This document shows, piece after piece, positions 22,588 through 33,258 of a DNA stretch of 64,000 nt. Within the stretch, counting starts at the first letter, position 1. Each line of letters starts with the position of its first letter. This stretch comes from Heterocephalus glaber (Eukaryota > Chordata > Mammalia > Rodentia > Bathyergidae). The notes below the pieces were generated by a model. That model was given only the letters and a program-made list of their open reading frames with translations, made no database searches and had not been told where the DNA came from. The translations under genes and the position numbers were made by a program. The stretch spans positions 2,732,094-2,796,093 of the forward strand of contig NW_004624882.1 in assembly GCF_000247695.1 (NCBI RefSeq), given 5' to 3'.

Positions 22588-23935
22588 TATTGGAATTTGT
22601 TTGGAATTCTTTTGAATCTATACATTAATTTAGGAAAATTAACTTATATAAAGCTAAGTCTTCATATCATGAAATGGCATACCTTTCCATTTACTAAATA
22701 TTTTGTTAGCAATGTTTTAAAATATTCTCAACATACTATGTGCTAGTTTTGTAATATGTATTCTAGGAACCTTAGGTTACCCTTAATTTTTGTACAATTA
22801 ATTTTCTTCCTATTTGTTATTACTGCTATATTGTAAGGCTAGCAATTTTGATCTTCATTAAGCAAACTTGCTGAATTCTCATACTTGTATAACAATTTTT
22901 CTATAAATTATTCCAGATTTTTTATAAAAGATCATCATATTTTTACCAGTATGAGGTGTTATATCTCTTTTTTTTTCTAGTTATCTTGCAACCCTATTTT
23001 TTTTGCATTTATTATGGCATTCAGAAAAGTTTGGAGTGAAAATGATAACCTAGTATTTTGTTTTAGGTTTTTAAATAATGTTTATTAAGTTCAACATTGA
23101 AAGTTCTTGTTTGCTAAGAGTTTTTAAAATAGTGTATATGTAATGAATTTTGTAATATTTTCCCTGAATATAAGATATATATATGTATATGTTTTCATCT
23201 TTAATTTACTAATGTGTTATACTATATTTTTAGATTTCCTTTTTCATTTTACTATCCTTGTATTCCTGATGTACACTATAGATTAAAAATAATCTGCTAG
23301 GCCGGGAATTTAGCTCAGTGGTTTCGCCGCCTGCTGTGCAAGCGCAAGGACCTGAGTTCGATCCCTGGTACCAAAAAAAAAAATAATAATAATCTGCTGT
23401 ATTTTGTTTCATATTTTGGCCTTTATGTTTATTGTCAAGTAGATCTCCAAATTTAATTTTTCATACAGTTAGTATCAAAATGGTACAAAAAACATTCTAG
23501 ATTCTTTCAGAGAATTGGGTAATTTTTTCCATTTCCTGAAATAATTTGTACAAATCGTAAACCCATCTGAGTCTGGTTTTCATTTTCAAGACCAGACTTT
23601 GAATTGACAATTAAATTACTTTGATAGATATTTATTTCTTTTGGTTTCATGTTCTCTTCTGAGAAATTTTTCTAAGTTTTATGTTTCTTGAAAATTATCT
23701 ATTTTACTTGAATTTTAAAATTTGTTGTCTTAAAATCATATTATTTTATGATTGAAAAATTTTACTATATTTGCATTTTGTGTATATGTGAATTTTCTCT
23801 TGGTGTAACTTACATAAGCTTTGCGTATTTCCATAGTTTTTTGTGAAGAACTAGTTGTTGGTTTTACATATTTTTATTATACCTTGTTGTCTGTTTCATC
23901 AATGTCTGCTTTTTCCTTCTATTTTTAATGGAGTT
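22588..23935 (-). mobile_element. Old L1 ORF2 segment, reverse
   Basis: The plus strand follows the reversed L1 reverse-transcriptase region: 'gaatctatacattaatttagg', 'tctagattctttcagagaattggg', 'tttacatatttttattatacc', 'ttcatcaatgtctgctttttcc'. All frames are broken. The ID-like SINE at 23301 lies within it. Confidence 0.75.
23301..23388 (+). mobile_element. ID-like tRNA-derived SINE, well kept
   Basis: GCCGGGAATTTAGCTCAGTG (A box) ... GAGTTCGATCCCTGGTACC (B box and end), then poly-A/AAT. Short flanking repeat ATAATCTGCT at 23289-23298 and 23389-23398. This and 62079 are the best examples of the local SINE family. Confidence 0.95.
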
Positions 23936-24392
23936 TTATTTTATTTACTTATGAAAATATGTTGAGAGTTTAGCAAAGGACTGGCACTGTTAAGAGATAT
24001 GGCACATAAAAAAATTTCAGGAGTTATTAGAAATTGTGTAGTTGAAAGTTCAATGATTCTTCAGTAATTTTATCAGCAAATGCTAAAAGTAACATAGAAC
24101 AGGTTTCTCTGGCTTATAAATATTAAGATTTTTCCTGGGTTGTTGATAAATTCTTCATTTTGTTTCCATGGCCTTTATTAAATATCTACTCTAAAAAACT
24201 CTTGGCACAGAGCCATGGAGAAATACAGAATATTTTCTGAGAAAAGCAAAATGTTTAATCCATATACATAGATCAAGGCTAAAATTTTGCATTTGTCACT
24301 GATAAATTTGTCACTAATTAGACTATTTACTAAATAGGTCTAAAAGACATCTTAATGATCTTTTAGATTAAGTAATACCTTTGATCATTTAT
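23936..24392. other. Unassigned AT-rich sequence
   Basis: No gene or clear repeat. It may include further decayed L1. Confidence 0.4.
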
Positions 24393-24680
24393 TGTGTTAG
24401 CTTTCCATTGCTGTGACAAAATGCTTGAGAAAAACAACTTAAAGGAGGAAAGCTTTATTTTGACTCACTGTTTTTAGAGATTTCAGACTAATCACTTGGC
24501 TTGGTTGCTTCTGAGGCTGTGGTGGAGTAGAACACCATGGTGGGGAGCACGTGGTGAAGAAGCAAAACTGCTTACCTCAGGGTGTCCAGGAAGTGGCTTA
24601 AGCCCCACTTCTTAATGTTTCCAGTATCACTGAATGTAATCCAGTATCACTGAATAGACCATTAAGGATTAAAAGCATCA
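24393..24680 (-). mobile_element. MaLR LTR, left part (reverse)
   Basis: Begins TGTGTTAGCTTTCCATTGC, with 'tgacaaaatgcttgag', 'aaaggaggaaagctttattttgactcac', 'accatggtggggagcacgtgg'. This is the reversed start of a rodent MT/ORR1-like MaLR LTR. The matching right part is at 26165-26300. Confidence 0.8.
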
Positions 24681-24690
24681 TACCACAGTG

Positions 24691-25253
24691 ATATATGTGC
24701 ACCCATGTTCATAGCAGCACAGTTTGTAATAGCTAAAGCTTGGAAACACCCCAAGTGCTCATCAACTGGAGACTGGATAAAGAAGATGTGGGTTTTTTTT
24801 TATAAAATGGAGTACTACTCAGCCATAAAGAATGAAAAACTAGAGACATTTATAGCTAAGTGGATGCACATTGAGGCCACATTCTTAAGTGAAATAAACA
24901 GGACACACATGTGTAAATACCAAATAGTTTCTCTGGTGTGAGAAACTGAAAGTGTAAATAAGGATCAAAAAATGTATAACAGATAATGTGAAATAGGAAG
25001 AAAAGGTCCAAAGGGGAAGGGGAAATCGGAGGGGTAGGGGAAAGGAAAGAAGGGAAAGGAATAAATATGAGAGAAGGAAAAACATGGAAACAAAGTCTTT
25101 AAATAGGGAAGGGTGGAAGGGGTGAAGGGAGGGCAGGGGAAGGGGGAAAAAATAAGAACCAAGATACATCATGTAAAGGTACAAAATCCCAATGCTGAAT
25201 GTAACTGTATTTTGTACCTAAAATGTACCAATAAAATTAATGAAAAAGAAAAT
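24691..25253 (+). mobile_element. Young L1 3' end, 5' truncated
   Basis: Contains the last part of ORF2 (an FIAAQFVIAKAW start, then a D-W-I-K-K block and EYYSAIKNE), a stop, a purine-rich 3' UTR at 24995-25150, then 'tgtaactgtattttgtaccta' and an AATAAA-like tail (AATAAAATTAATG). Nearly identical to the reverse copy at 19601-20186. Only the frame end remains, so it cannot move by itself. Confidence 0.92.
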
Positions 25254-25479
25254 GTAGAGGCATCTGGTGGCCACCTTGGGACAAGGAAGAGAAGGGATTT
25301 CAGGTGTAGGCTGAGGAGAGAGATGCTTGGTTGTGTCAGTTCGGCCTGAACCTACTCTGGGATTCCTAATATATGTTATAAGGCAGTTTGAGTTTTGTAT
25401 TAATGAAAACAGCTTGCTAACTAATTCAACTAATTCAAATGCCAACCTTAAACTAAGAGGAAACATCACTTTTAATGGA
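25254..25479. other. Unassigned sequence between two L1 pieces
   Basis: Moderately GC-rich at its left side, unlike L1. Origin not recognised. Confidence 0.35.
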
Positions 25480-26155
25480 GAAGCATAGGAGGCATTAAAG
25501 TTAGAAATGATAAAAGATTGCCACTGTCCTATAATTCAATATTGTTTTACACATTATAGTCAATGCAGTATGACAGATAATGAACAATTTCTGGAAAGGA
25601 AGAGTTTCAGATAGATATTATTTATTAATCATATAATTTTCTATTTGGATGGAAAGCTTAGAAGAGTCAGTTGAAAAACCAAGAGAGTTCAGAAATATGG
25701 CTAGAAATCAACTATGGAAAAGAATCTATAATTTCTTTGTACATCAGCAATAGTCAGTTTTAAAATATGATGGAAAATGAGTTAATTCTTAATTGAAACA
25801 AATAATACATGAGAGTCATATTTTAAAATAATAGCATTTAACAGACAACAAACATTTCAGAGCTATATTCGAATAATCCATAATTTTAATGTTAGTCTGC
25901 TTATATGACAAAAACTGTGTAATCAGTTTTGGAACTCAGGAAGACAACAAATACCAAAAGCTTTAATGGCTAAAAAATTCTTTGTTTCCTAGGTTTTATT
26001 TGTCCAGAAATTTATCCTAAGAAAATTACTAAAGATCTGTTCAAAAATTTAGTTCCAAGGATATTCATTGAGATTATCTTCTATAAATACAGGAAATGAT
26101 TGAAGTGTAGCAAAAAAGGATTAGGTAAATAAATTCCTTTATATGCATAAAAAAT
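25480..26155 (+). mobile_element. Old L1 ORF2 fragment plus L1 3'-like remnant
   Basis: 'agattgccactgtcc', 'ggaaaggaagagtttcagatag', 'gtacatcagcaatagtcag' follow the region after the reverse-transcriptase active site of L1 in sense orientation. The last 120 bases resemble an L1ME/HAL1-type 3' end ('ccaaggatattcattgagat ... ggattaggtaaataaat'). Highly diverged. Confidence 0.6.
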
Positions 26156-26164
26156 CCAAATTCA

Positions 26165-26300
26165 TCACTGGATTGCTCCATTGATGACATTAGAGCTCCT
26201 ATAATTCAATCACCTCCCAAAGCCCCACCACTGAACTCTGCTGCACTGGGGACCAAGCCTTCAGGACACAAGCTTTTGGAGACATTTCACATCCATCACA
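26165..26300 (-). mobile_element. MaLR LTR, right part (reverse)
   Basis: 'tagagctcctataattcaatcacc', 'gctgcactggggaccaagcc', 'cacatccatcaca' match the reversed 5' part of MT/ORR1-like LTRs and complete the piece at 24393-24680. Confidence 0.75.
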
Positions 26301-26739
26301 AGAATCAAGGATATTGAGTTCTCCCTACCTTTATTTTGTAGATTAAGCTATCAAAGTGATGACAGCAATGTTTGTGACATAGCAGGGCCTGGGATACAGC
26401 AGTTCTCCTCATCCTCATTTTTTGACATTTCCTCTTCACCCACCTAGCCATTTTCCACCATTGTGCTAACTAATTCTGTGAATAGTCTTTCTGTTTCTTT
26501 GGTATATTGTTTCTTTTTGTGTATAATATATTTATTCTCATCATTTTGAGTTTCTATTAAAGTTTATAAATGCTTGCATTTGGTAAATATTTTTCATCTC
26601 TCTACTTGTAATAAAGTTTTCTCCCATATAAAATTAAAAGCAACACATTAAAGTGGGAAATAAAAAATAAACAATTAAAAATACTGAAGTCAAGGACATT
26701 TGACATTTTTTAAAGTGGTGCAAGCTTAACTACTGCAGC
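26301..26739. other. Unassigned AT-rich sequence
   Basis: No gene seen; nothing diagnostic. Confidence 0.45.
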
Positions 26740-27730
26740 TTTGTCACTTTAAAAAATTTTTTTTGATAAAAAAATACATGCTTTGTTGCCTTTGTCCCAC
26801 ACTTTTCTACTGAATTCACATTTCTCCTTGCTGAAATAAATTATCTATTAGTTCTTTCATTGAGGACCTGTTGATGTTAAATCCACAAAATATTTTATGT
26901 GTTATAATATTGTTTTCCCCTAAACATTGTGTGATAGTTTATTTGGAAATTAAATTCTATATTGATAGTTGTCCTCATCATTTTAAAGGTATTTCTCCAG
27001 CGTCTACTACCTTTTGTTGCTGATCACAAATCTTCTCTGACTCTGATCGTCACTTATTTTTTAGGTCAAGCTAGCTTTTGTCTTTGCCAGATTTTGAAAT
27101 TAAAATTTTGAAGTTTTCATAAAATTTTTCTAGGCGTGAAGGTTTTTTTCTATGTATGTATGTGACTGAATACTCATAGGGCACTCTTTTAACTGAAAAC
27201 TGTTTTTCTCTGATTCTGGAAAACTTTTGCATATTTATGTTCAAATGCTTCAGTTTTTAGAAAAATTATCTAGAATAAGAGGTCCTAAATTTCAAACAAG
27301 TCTTTTAAGTTGAAGGCTCTAAAACCATGTGCCATAATTCTTAAAACTTCTATCACAGTTTTGTATTAATGTTTGTCTCTTTGCTGGCATCTGGATAAAT
27401 TGGTATCAAAATATAATTCTTTAAATTATTTTTCATCCTCTTCCCATCTAAAGATCATCCTATTCTTTGAATTTATAATTTTAAAAACTATAATTTTAAA
27501 AGAATTTATTTCTTTTTATATTCACCTCCTCTTCTCTTCTTTCTGTGTGATTTTATGTGATAATTTGTTCTATTTTTATAGAAGTAATTTTATCCTTTAC
27601 TTGCTGAACTTTTTAACTGTACTTGTTTTAAAGTCTTTGTCAAACTGTTTTGTAAAATAAATTTTACCATGTTAATTTCTGAATATTTATGCAATTGCTG
27701 TCTTTTAAAATATTCTATTTCTTCATATGT
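26740..27730 (-). mobile_element. Probable very old LINE remnant, reverse
   Basis: T-rich plus strand with 'aaggtatttctccagcgtctac', 'tttttctaggcgtgaaggtt' and 'tcaaatgcttcagtttttag' in the order of an old, widespread mammalian LINE segment. I cannot name the subfamily. The open frame of 95 codons at 27373-27660 is an AT-rich chance frame. Confidence 0.4.
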
Positions 27731-29389
27731 TTTGGAATTTTAATTTGCAGGCTACTTTTGAGTAGAGTTTATTTGTGCTTTTCTAGCTCTCTTTGTGTCT
27801 CTTGTTCTTGTCTCTCATATTTGCATCTGTATTTCTCAGTTGGCTTCCACCTGGGGCCCAGGACAAAACCACCTCTTGTATGATGTTTGGATCTCCTGCT
27901 CCATAGTTATGTTCGAAATAATGCAGAGGCAGTCACTAACCCAGTGGCAGCTTGGTTCAGATCTACAACCCAAAATTCTTGTAGACATTGCCACATATTC
28001 TCTGAGGAATAATGTGATACCCCGCCTCTAGTTAATCAATGGTGTCTGTAAACCCTGTAATCAATGGACAATGTCTGATTCTAGCTTCTTTTATCAAGAA
28101 AAGAGGTTCTAAATTCTGTTTCAGTTTAAGTCGAGGGCCTGGGTTTAGTCTTTCATATTAAAAGAGGATTTTAAATCTCCCACTGGAAATTTTTGGATTC
28201 CACGATCTTCTTTGAGACCTAGCACTCACCATGTTTTGACTTCAACAGTACTCACCACTATTGGTCCTTGAGGCTATATACAGTAATTTATATTCTAGTA
28301 TTATCTTTTTGGTGTTGTTTTATTATATTTCACTTATAACAACTGCATGCATGTCTGGAGCAGAAGAGCACTGCACAGCATGATCCTAAAACCAGAAGTC
28401 CTTGAAGAAATTTTACAAAAAAATGGAGTTATTTGTATTGATCTTTTTTATAGCCCAACTCTTAAATGTCTTCTTATTACTTTTATGCCCTGACTTGATT
28501 ATGATTTTGCTGCTGTCCTCCTCCTTCCTCTTTTCTTCTTCTTGTATTTATACCAAAAACCTCCATAAACCTGCTTAATTTTTAATCAAGTTCTATATTT
28601 GGGTTATTGATCAGACCAATTAAGCCTCCAGATATTTCTGAATGACCTCTATAGGCATCTCCCTATGATTCTGTGTATTATCTTGTTGGGAGTGAGCGCA
28701 GACATTGCATGTGACAAATTCAAACAATAAGGAAATTTCCCCAATAACTCTGAGCTAAGGAAAGTTGTAGTTATAATGCAGATCAGTAAAGACTGAGTAG
28801 AGGGCAGCAGGCGGTTCAGACCTTGCTGGAAAATTCTCAAGAATGAAATCAAATGTAGCCAAGTTGGAACCTATCCCAGCCTTTTCCCACCATGTTAAAG
28901 TTAGTTAAGTCTATTCCAGTGCCTATTTATAGTTAAGCCGTGGTTTTGATTAATTATGTTGGACAGATATAGGAAAGGCACAGGGGACTGCTAGGAGGAA
29001 GAAAGGCAAAGCTGTGCCGAAGCTGCTCTGTTCATCTGTTGTTGGACCCTACTCTTTGTAATGCATAGATTTCTCGCCAAACATAATAAAATGTATTTTA
29101 TTTGAGGGCAGTAATCCATGTCAACATTTTCACTGCAAGCCAAGTGAAGACATCAAGTCCCTTAACAGTGAATAAACTGTAAGACAAAGCATGCTGCCCT
29201 TTTTCACTGATTCTCCCAGTATGCATTTTCGTGGACCCAAGCCAAAATTTAAACATCTTTAAAAATCATGCCTTTATATCATAACAAAAATGAAATTAAC
29301 AAAATGAGACTGTATTAATGCTTTAGAATAGATTGTCTTTGAGCTGTGAAGAGCCTTAGAGTCACCCAGCTGGTCCAATGTTTTAACAT
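27731..29389. other. Mostly single-copy sequence, no gene seen
   Basis: Includes a run of short frames with no domain. The stretch at 28870-29100 ends in an AATAAAATG motif, but there is no transcript-like structure before it. Confidence 0.45.
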
Positions 29390-29490
29390 TGTATAGGAGA
29401 AAAATTAAGATGGAAAGTGCAAAAGATTTGCTCAAAGCTGCCCAATATCATGGTTGCAGAACAAGGACTAAATTCTGTGTCTCCCCCTCC
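29390..29490 (-). mobile_element. MIR SINE remnant, reverse
   Basis: 'ataggagaaaaattaagatgg', 'aaagatttgctcaaagctgccc', 'ggttgcagaacaaggac' follow the reversed MIR core with many substitutions. Confidence 0.55.
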
Positions 29491-30344
29491 CCCACTTCAA
29501 AACTCTTGCTACTTCTGCCCAAATGAGAATCAATTTTAATTTTGGTAGCTAGCCATAAATACTTTCTGGTTGACTTATGTTCTCTGCTTTTAAAGTTGGA
29601 AATAGATTAAAGTTTATGGTTCTCATAAATTAGCTTCAGTTACCAGGGAGATTAGTGTATTAATAATCTCTCCCATTTTTCTTTCTTTCTTTTTTTTTTT
29701 TTTAACTAAAACCCACCTTTTTTGTAAAGTAATATCCGCCAAAGGATTAACTCTCTAGCTCTGCACTCAAACACAGAGGATCTTGAATAGTATTCTCTGC
29801 ATTGAAAAAACTCTTCATTTGCTTGGTAATCCTGTGAGTTTAAATATTAGAGAAGTAGAATGACTTACAATGAATGACTATGCTACCTCACTTCAGTGGG
29901 TAGATAATACGGCTTCTTCTTTGTGTACGTAATTGTTGCTAGCTTCCAGCAATATGCTTTTGTGTTAGTGTCTCAATACCATATTTCAGTATCTCAAATG
30001 ACTATACAGTGATTTATCTATAGGACATAATATTATGTGTGAAGAAAGTCCACTATATAGGACAATTAAATTTTATTTTCTCTGCCTTTTTTCTCTTTAG
30101 GGATTTCTATTTGTGGCACCATCAGTGTTATACAAACCAATTAACCATGCATAAGCTCAGTAGAATTTACAGTGATTCATTGGGTAAAGCACTTTTAGGT
30201 AAGGCATTCTATTATAAATGTGGAATGTATAATACAGATTCCCAGAGTATATCAGTTATCAGTGAGTGTCTTTAATCATAGTAATAGAGATCTCTACTTG
30301 CTAAAATGGAATCATATATTTTGGTAGAATCTTCAATTTTTAAA
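29491..30344. other. Single-copy sequence, no gene seen
   Basis: A T-run of about 14 bases at 29690-29703 is the only low-complexity element. The 78-codon plus frame at 30039-30275 has no domain. Confidence 0.5.
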
Positions 30345-31915
30345 AATACTTTTCATTTATCAGTACATGTTTGTAGTACAAAATGTTTACATTCCTTGTT
30401 GGAAGTTGATACACGTACATAATACACCTTAATTCCTTTTTTTCATCCCCTCTGCACTCATCTCTTATCCCCTTCCTTTTTATTTTTTGGTACATGTTTG
30501 CAGTACATAATATTTATATTCTTTGTGTGTAGCTTGCATATATTTATATATACATATATATTTAAACTTGTGTGTTCAATTTACTTCACTTAACATTGTC
30601 GTCTCAAGCTGCACCCATTTTCCTATAAATGACTCACGTTAATTCTTCTTTATGGAATAGTAGTACTTCATTGGGTGTAAATACAACATTTTCTTTGTCC
30701 ATTCATCTGTTGATGAACATATAAGGTGTAGCTAAGATTTAGCTATTATGAATCGTGTGGCTATAAACATGAGTATGCATGTAACACTGTAATATGATAT
30801 CTTTAACTCTTTTGGGATGATACATAGAAAGGGAATAGCTGGGTCAAGTGGAATTTCTAGTTTCAGGTTTTTGAGGAATCTCTATACTAATTTCCATAGT
30901 GGCTGTTCTAGTTTATATTCCCACAAACAGTGTAGACGGGTTCCTTTTCCCCCACAGCCTCTCTAGTATTTGTTATTATTTAATTTCTTGATGATGGCCA
31001 TTCTTTCTGGGGTAAGATGGAACTTCAGTGCTGTTTTAATTTGTGTTTTCTAATGCCCAGCAATGTTGAGCATTTCTTCATGTATTCATTGTCCATTTGT
31101 ACTTCTTCTGTGAAGTGCCAATTCATTTCACATGCCTATGTTTTGATTGGGTCTTTTATTTTGTGGGTCTAATTTCTTTATTTCTTTCTAGATATGAGTC
31201 TTCTATCTGAGGAATGCCTGGCAAATATTTTTTCCCATTCTGTAGGTTATCTTTTTACTCTTTTTTTTTTTTTTGAGACAGAGTCTTGCTATGTAGTTCA
31301 CGCTGGCCTCAAACTCACTATGTAGCCAGAGCTGGCCTTGAACTTGTGCGATCCTCCTGCCTCAGCCTCCCGAGTGCTGGGATTATAGGAGTGCGCCACC
31401 ACATCCAGCTATCTTTTTACTCTGTTGGTTATTTCTTTTGCTGTGCAAAAGCTTCTTAATTTGATATGATCTCATTTGTTGATTTTCTGTTCTAATTCCT
31501 GTGCAATCAGGGTTCTGTTCAAAATGTCCTTGCCTATGCCTATGATTTGAAGAACTTTACCTACTTTGTCTTCCAGCAGGTTAAGTATTTCTGTTTTAAC
31601 ATTTAGTTCTTTGATCCATTTTGATTTCAGTTTAGTACATGATGAGAGATTCGGGTCTAGTTTCAATCTTCTGCAAGTGAATAGTCAATTTTCTCAACAC
31701 AATTTATTAAAGAAGCTATCTTTCCTCCAGTGTATGCTTTTGGCCTCTTTGTCAAAGATCATATATTTGAATGTGCTTGAGGTTGTTTCTGTGTCCTCTC
31801 TTCTGTTCCACTGATCCTCATGTCTGTTTTTTGGCCAGTACCATGCTGTTTTTATCACACTGGAAAAATCTTCAATTTTGAAGGAAAGCTTATGTGTACC
31901 ATAATTCATCTGTAT
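30345..31915 (-). mobile_element. L1 element, 3' end to ORF2, reverse (1.6 kb)
   Basis: The left end carries the doubled 3' unit (30361-30450 and 30489-30540). It continues through the reversed ORF2 end ('ctttgtccattcatctgttgatg', 'gggatgatacatagaaagggaatagctggg', 'tattcccacaaacagtgtag'), an interrupting B1 at 31262-31410, and ORF2 sequence up to about 31915 ('tgctgtgcaaaagcttcttaat', 'catgctgtttttatcac'). Frames are broken throughout; 5' truncated. Confidence 0.93.
31262..31410 (-). mobile_element. B1 SINE with target-site duplication, reverse
   Basis: Poly-T then 'gagacagagtcttgctatgtag', 'cctcctgcctcagcctcccgagtgctggg', and it ends 'ccaccacatccagct'. The 13-base duplication ATCTTTTTACTCT lies at 31249-31261 and 31411-31423, and the L1 reads through when the insert is removed. 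Confidence 0.96.
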
Positions 31916-31920
31916 ATGTG

Positions 31921-32422
31921 TAGTAAATCCCTTTTGCTGTTGTGACAAATTATCACAAACTTAGTAGCTTAGAGGAGCATAAATTTATTACCTTACAGCT
32001 CTCAAGATCAGATGACTGAAATGGGTTTCATTAGGCTAAAACTAATGTGCCAGAAGTTCTGTGTTTCTTCTAGAAGGACAAGGGGAAAATTTGTTCCCTT
32101 GCCTATTACTGCTTCTTGAAGTTGCCTGCATTCCTTGGTTTGTGGCCCTTTCCTCCATTTTCAAAGGGGACAGTGTACCATCTTCCAGTTTCACTCAAAC
32201 ACTGCTTCTACTGTGACATTTCCTTCTCTGACCCACTGGCCTCCCATTTTCCTTTATAAGGACACTTTTGATTGTATTGAACTCACCTAGGTATCCCAGG
32301 ATCATCTCCTCATCTCAAGATCTGTAAGTTAAACACATCTGCAGACTCCTTTCTACCATAGTTTCTAGTGATAAGGATGTGGTCATCTTTGGAGGAGGCA
32401 TTATTTTGCCTACCAAAAATGC
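31921..32422 (-). mobile_element. MLT1-type LTR, reverse, near full length
   Basis: 'cttttgctgttgtgacaaattatcac', 'cctgcattccttggtttgtggccc', 'cctttataaggacac', 'gatctgtaagttaaacacatctgcag', 'aaggatgtggtcatctttgg', 'ttttgcctaccaa'. This is the reverse complement order of the element at 60588-61083, so the two are oppositely oriented members of one old family. Confidence 0.8.
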
Positions 32423-32450
32423 ATATTAAATTGGGTGTTATTTTCTTTTT

Positions 32451-32525
32451 TTGGTACCAGGGATTGAACTCAGGACCTTGCACTTGCCAGGGAGACACGG
32501 TGCCGCTGAGCTAAATCCCTGGCCC
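32451..32525 (-). mobile_element. ID-like tRNA-derived SINE, reverse
   Basis: TTTTTTGGTACCAGGGATTG ... GCTGAGCTAAATCCCTGGCC. The middle differs from other copies (a GAGACACGGTGCC variant). No clear target duplication found. Confidence 0.9.
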
Positions 32526-32606
32526 TGGGAGGCTACTTTGAATTAGCTTGTTCTCATGCATTTTGAATGATGGATATGACACATACTGTTTAAATGTTTC
32601 CTATAG

Positions 32607-32955
32607 CAGAAATCTCCGTAGCACCAATGGCCATCACAAAATAGTACAAATCACAGACATGAGCCACATCTGGAATTATAAATTATATAGTAGCCATATT
32701 AAAAAAGTAAAAAGAAACAAGTGAAATTATTTTGAGTTATATATTTTACTTAATGCAATAGGTCTAAATTATCATGTCAACAGATCATCAATATAAAATA
32801 GTGAGATCACTTGTATGCTTTATTTAGTACTGTGTTTCTAAAACCTAGAAAGTATTTCATTCCTGCATCGTGTCTTGGTATGGACTAGATACATTCCATG
32901 TTCTCAGTGCCTGCATGTGGTTCATGGCTCTTATACTGGGAAGTGGAGCACTATA
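32607..32955 (+). mobile_element. hAT-Charlie MITE
   Basis: 'gagccacatctggaattataaatt', 'agtagccatattaaaaaagtaaaaag', 'aaacaagtgaaattattttgag', 'atcatcaatataaaat' reproduce the interior of a common mammalian hAT MITE. A CTATAG motif is present at both edges (32601 and 32951), compatible with a decayed 8-base target duplication. Confidence 0.75.
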
Positions 32956-33039
32956 GTAAAAGTTATGAGATCTCCCATTTAAGAGTCAGGTTGTACCTTC
33001 ATATCAGTGTGATACAATGGCTAACACATTTGGCCTGAC

Positions 33040-33258
33040 CAGGGTTTCTGAACCCCCAAACTACTGACATTCTAAATTAGGTCATTTTGCTTATACAAGG
33101 CTGTTCTTTGCAATGTAGGATGTTCGGCAATATCCTTGGGCTCTACCCACTAGATGTAAGTAGCAAGTCTCCCGCCTCCATTTTGACAAGATGAAAACTT
33201 CTCCAGACACTGCCAAGAGTCCCCTGGGAGACAGAGTTTTTCCTGCTTGAGAGGCATA
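33040..33258 (-). mobile_element. MER5A (hAT-Charlie), reverse
   Basis: Starts CAGGGTTTCTGAACCC, contains 'tttgcaatgtaggatgtt', 'ctacccactagatgtaagtag', 'ctccagacactgccaagagtcccctggg' and ends near 'cttgagaggcat'. Follows the reversed MER5A consensus end to end. Confidence 0.9.

Noticed and set aside
23301..23372. Possible functional tRNA gene (good A and B boxes)
   Set aside because: The sequence ends in GGTACC plus an A tail, is dispersed in many copies with target duplications and cannot fold a normal anticodon arm; it is a SINE.
24705..24941. Protein-like frame with FIAAQF and EYYSAIKNE motifs
   Set aside because: It is the C-terminal end of L1 ORF2 in a 5'-truncated copy, not a host gene.
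19689..25162. Two similar small proteins (62 and 65 codons, phenylalanine/proline-rich) at 19689-19877 and 24965-25162
   Set aside because: They are antisense translations of the same L1 3' UTR purine tract. Similarity reflects the repeat, not a gene family.
28870..29100. Possible processed pseudogene ending in AATAAA
   Set aside because: No recognisable coding remnant, poly-A tail or target duplication.
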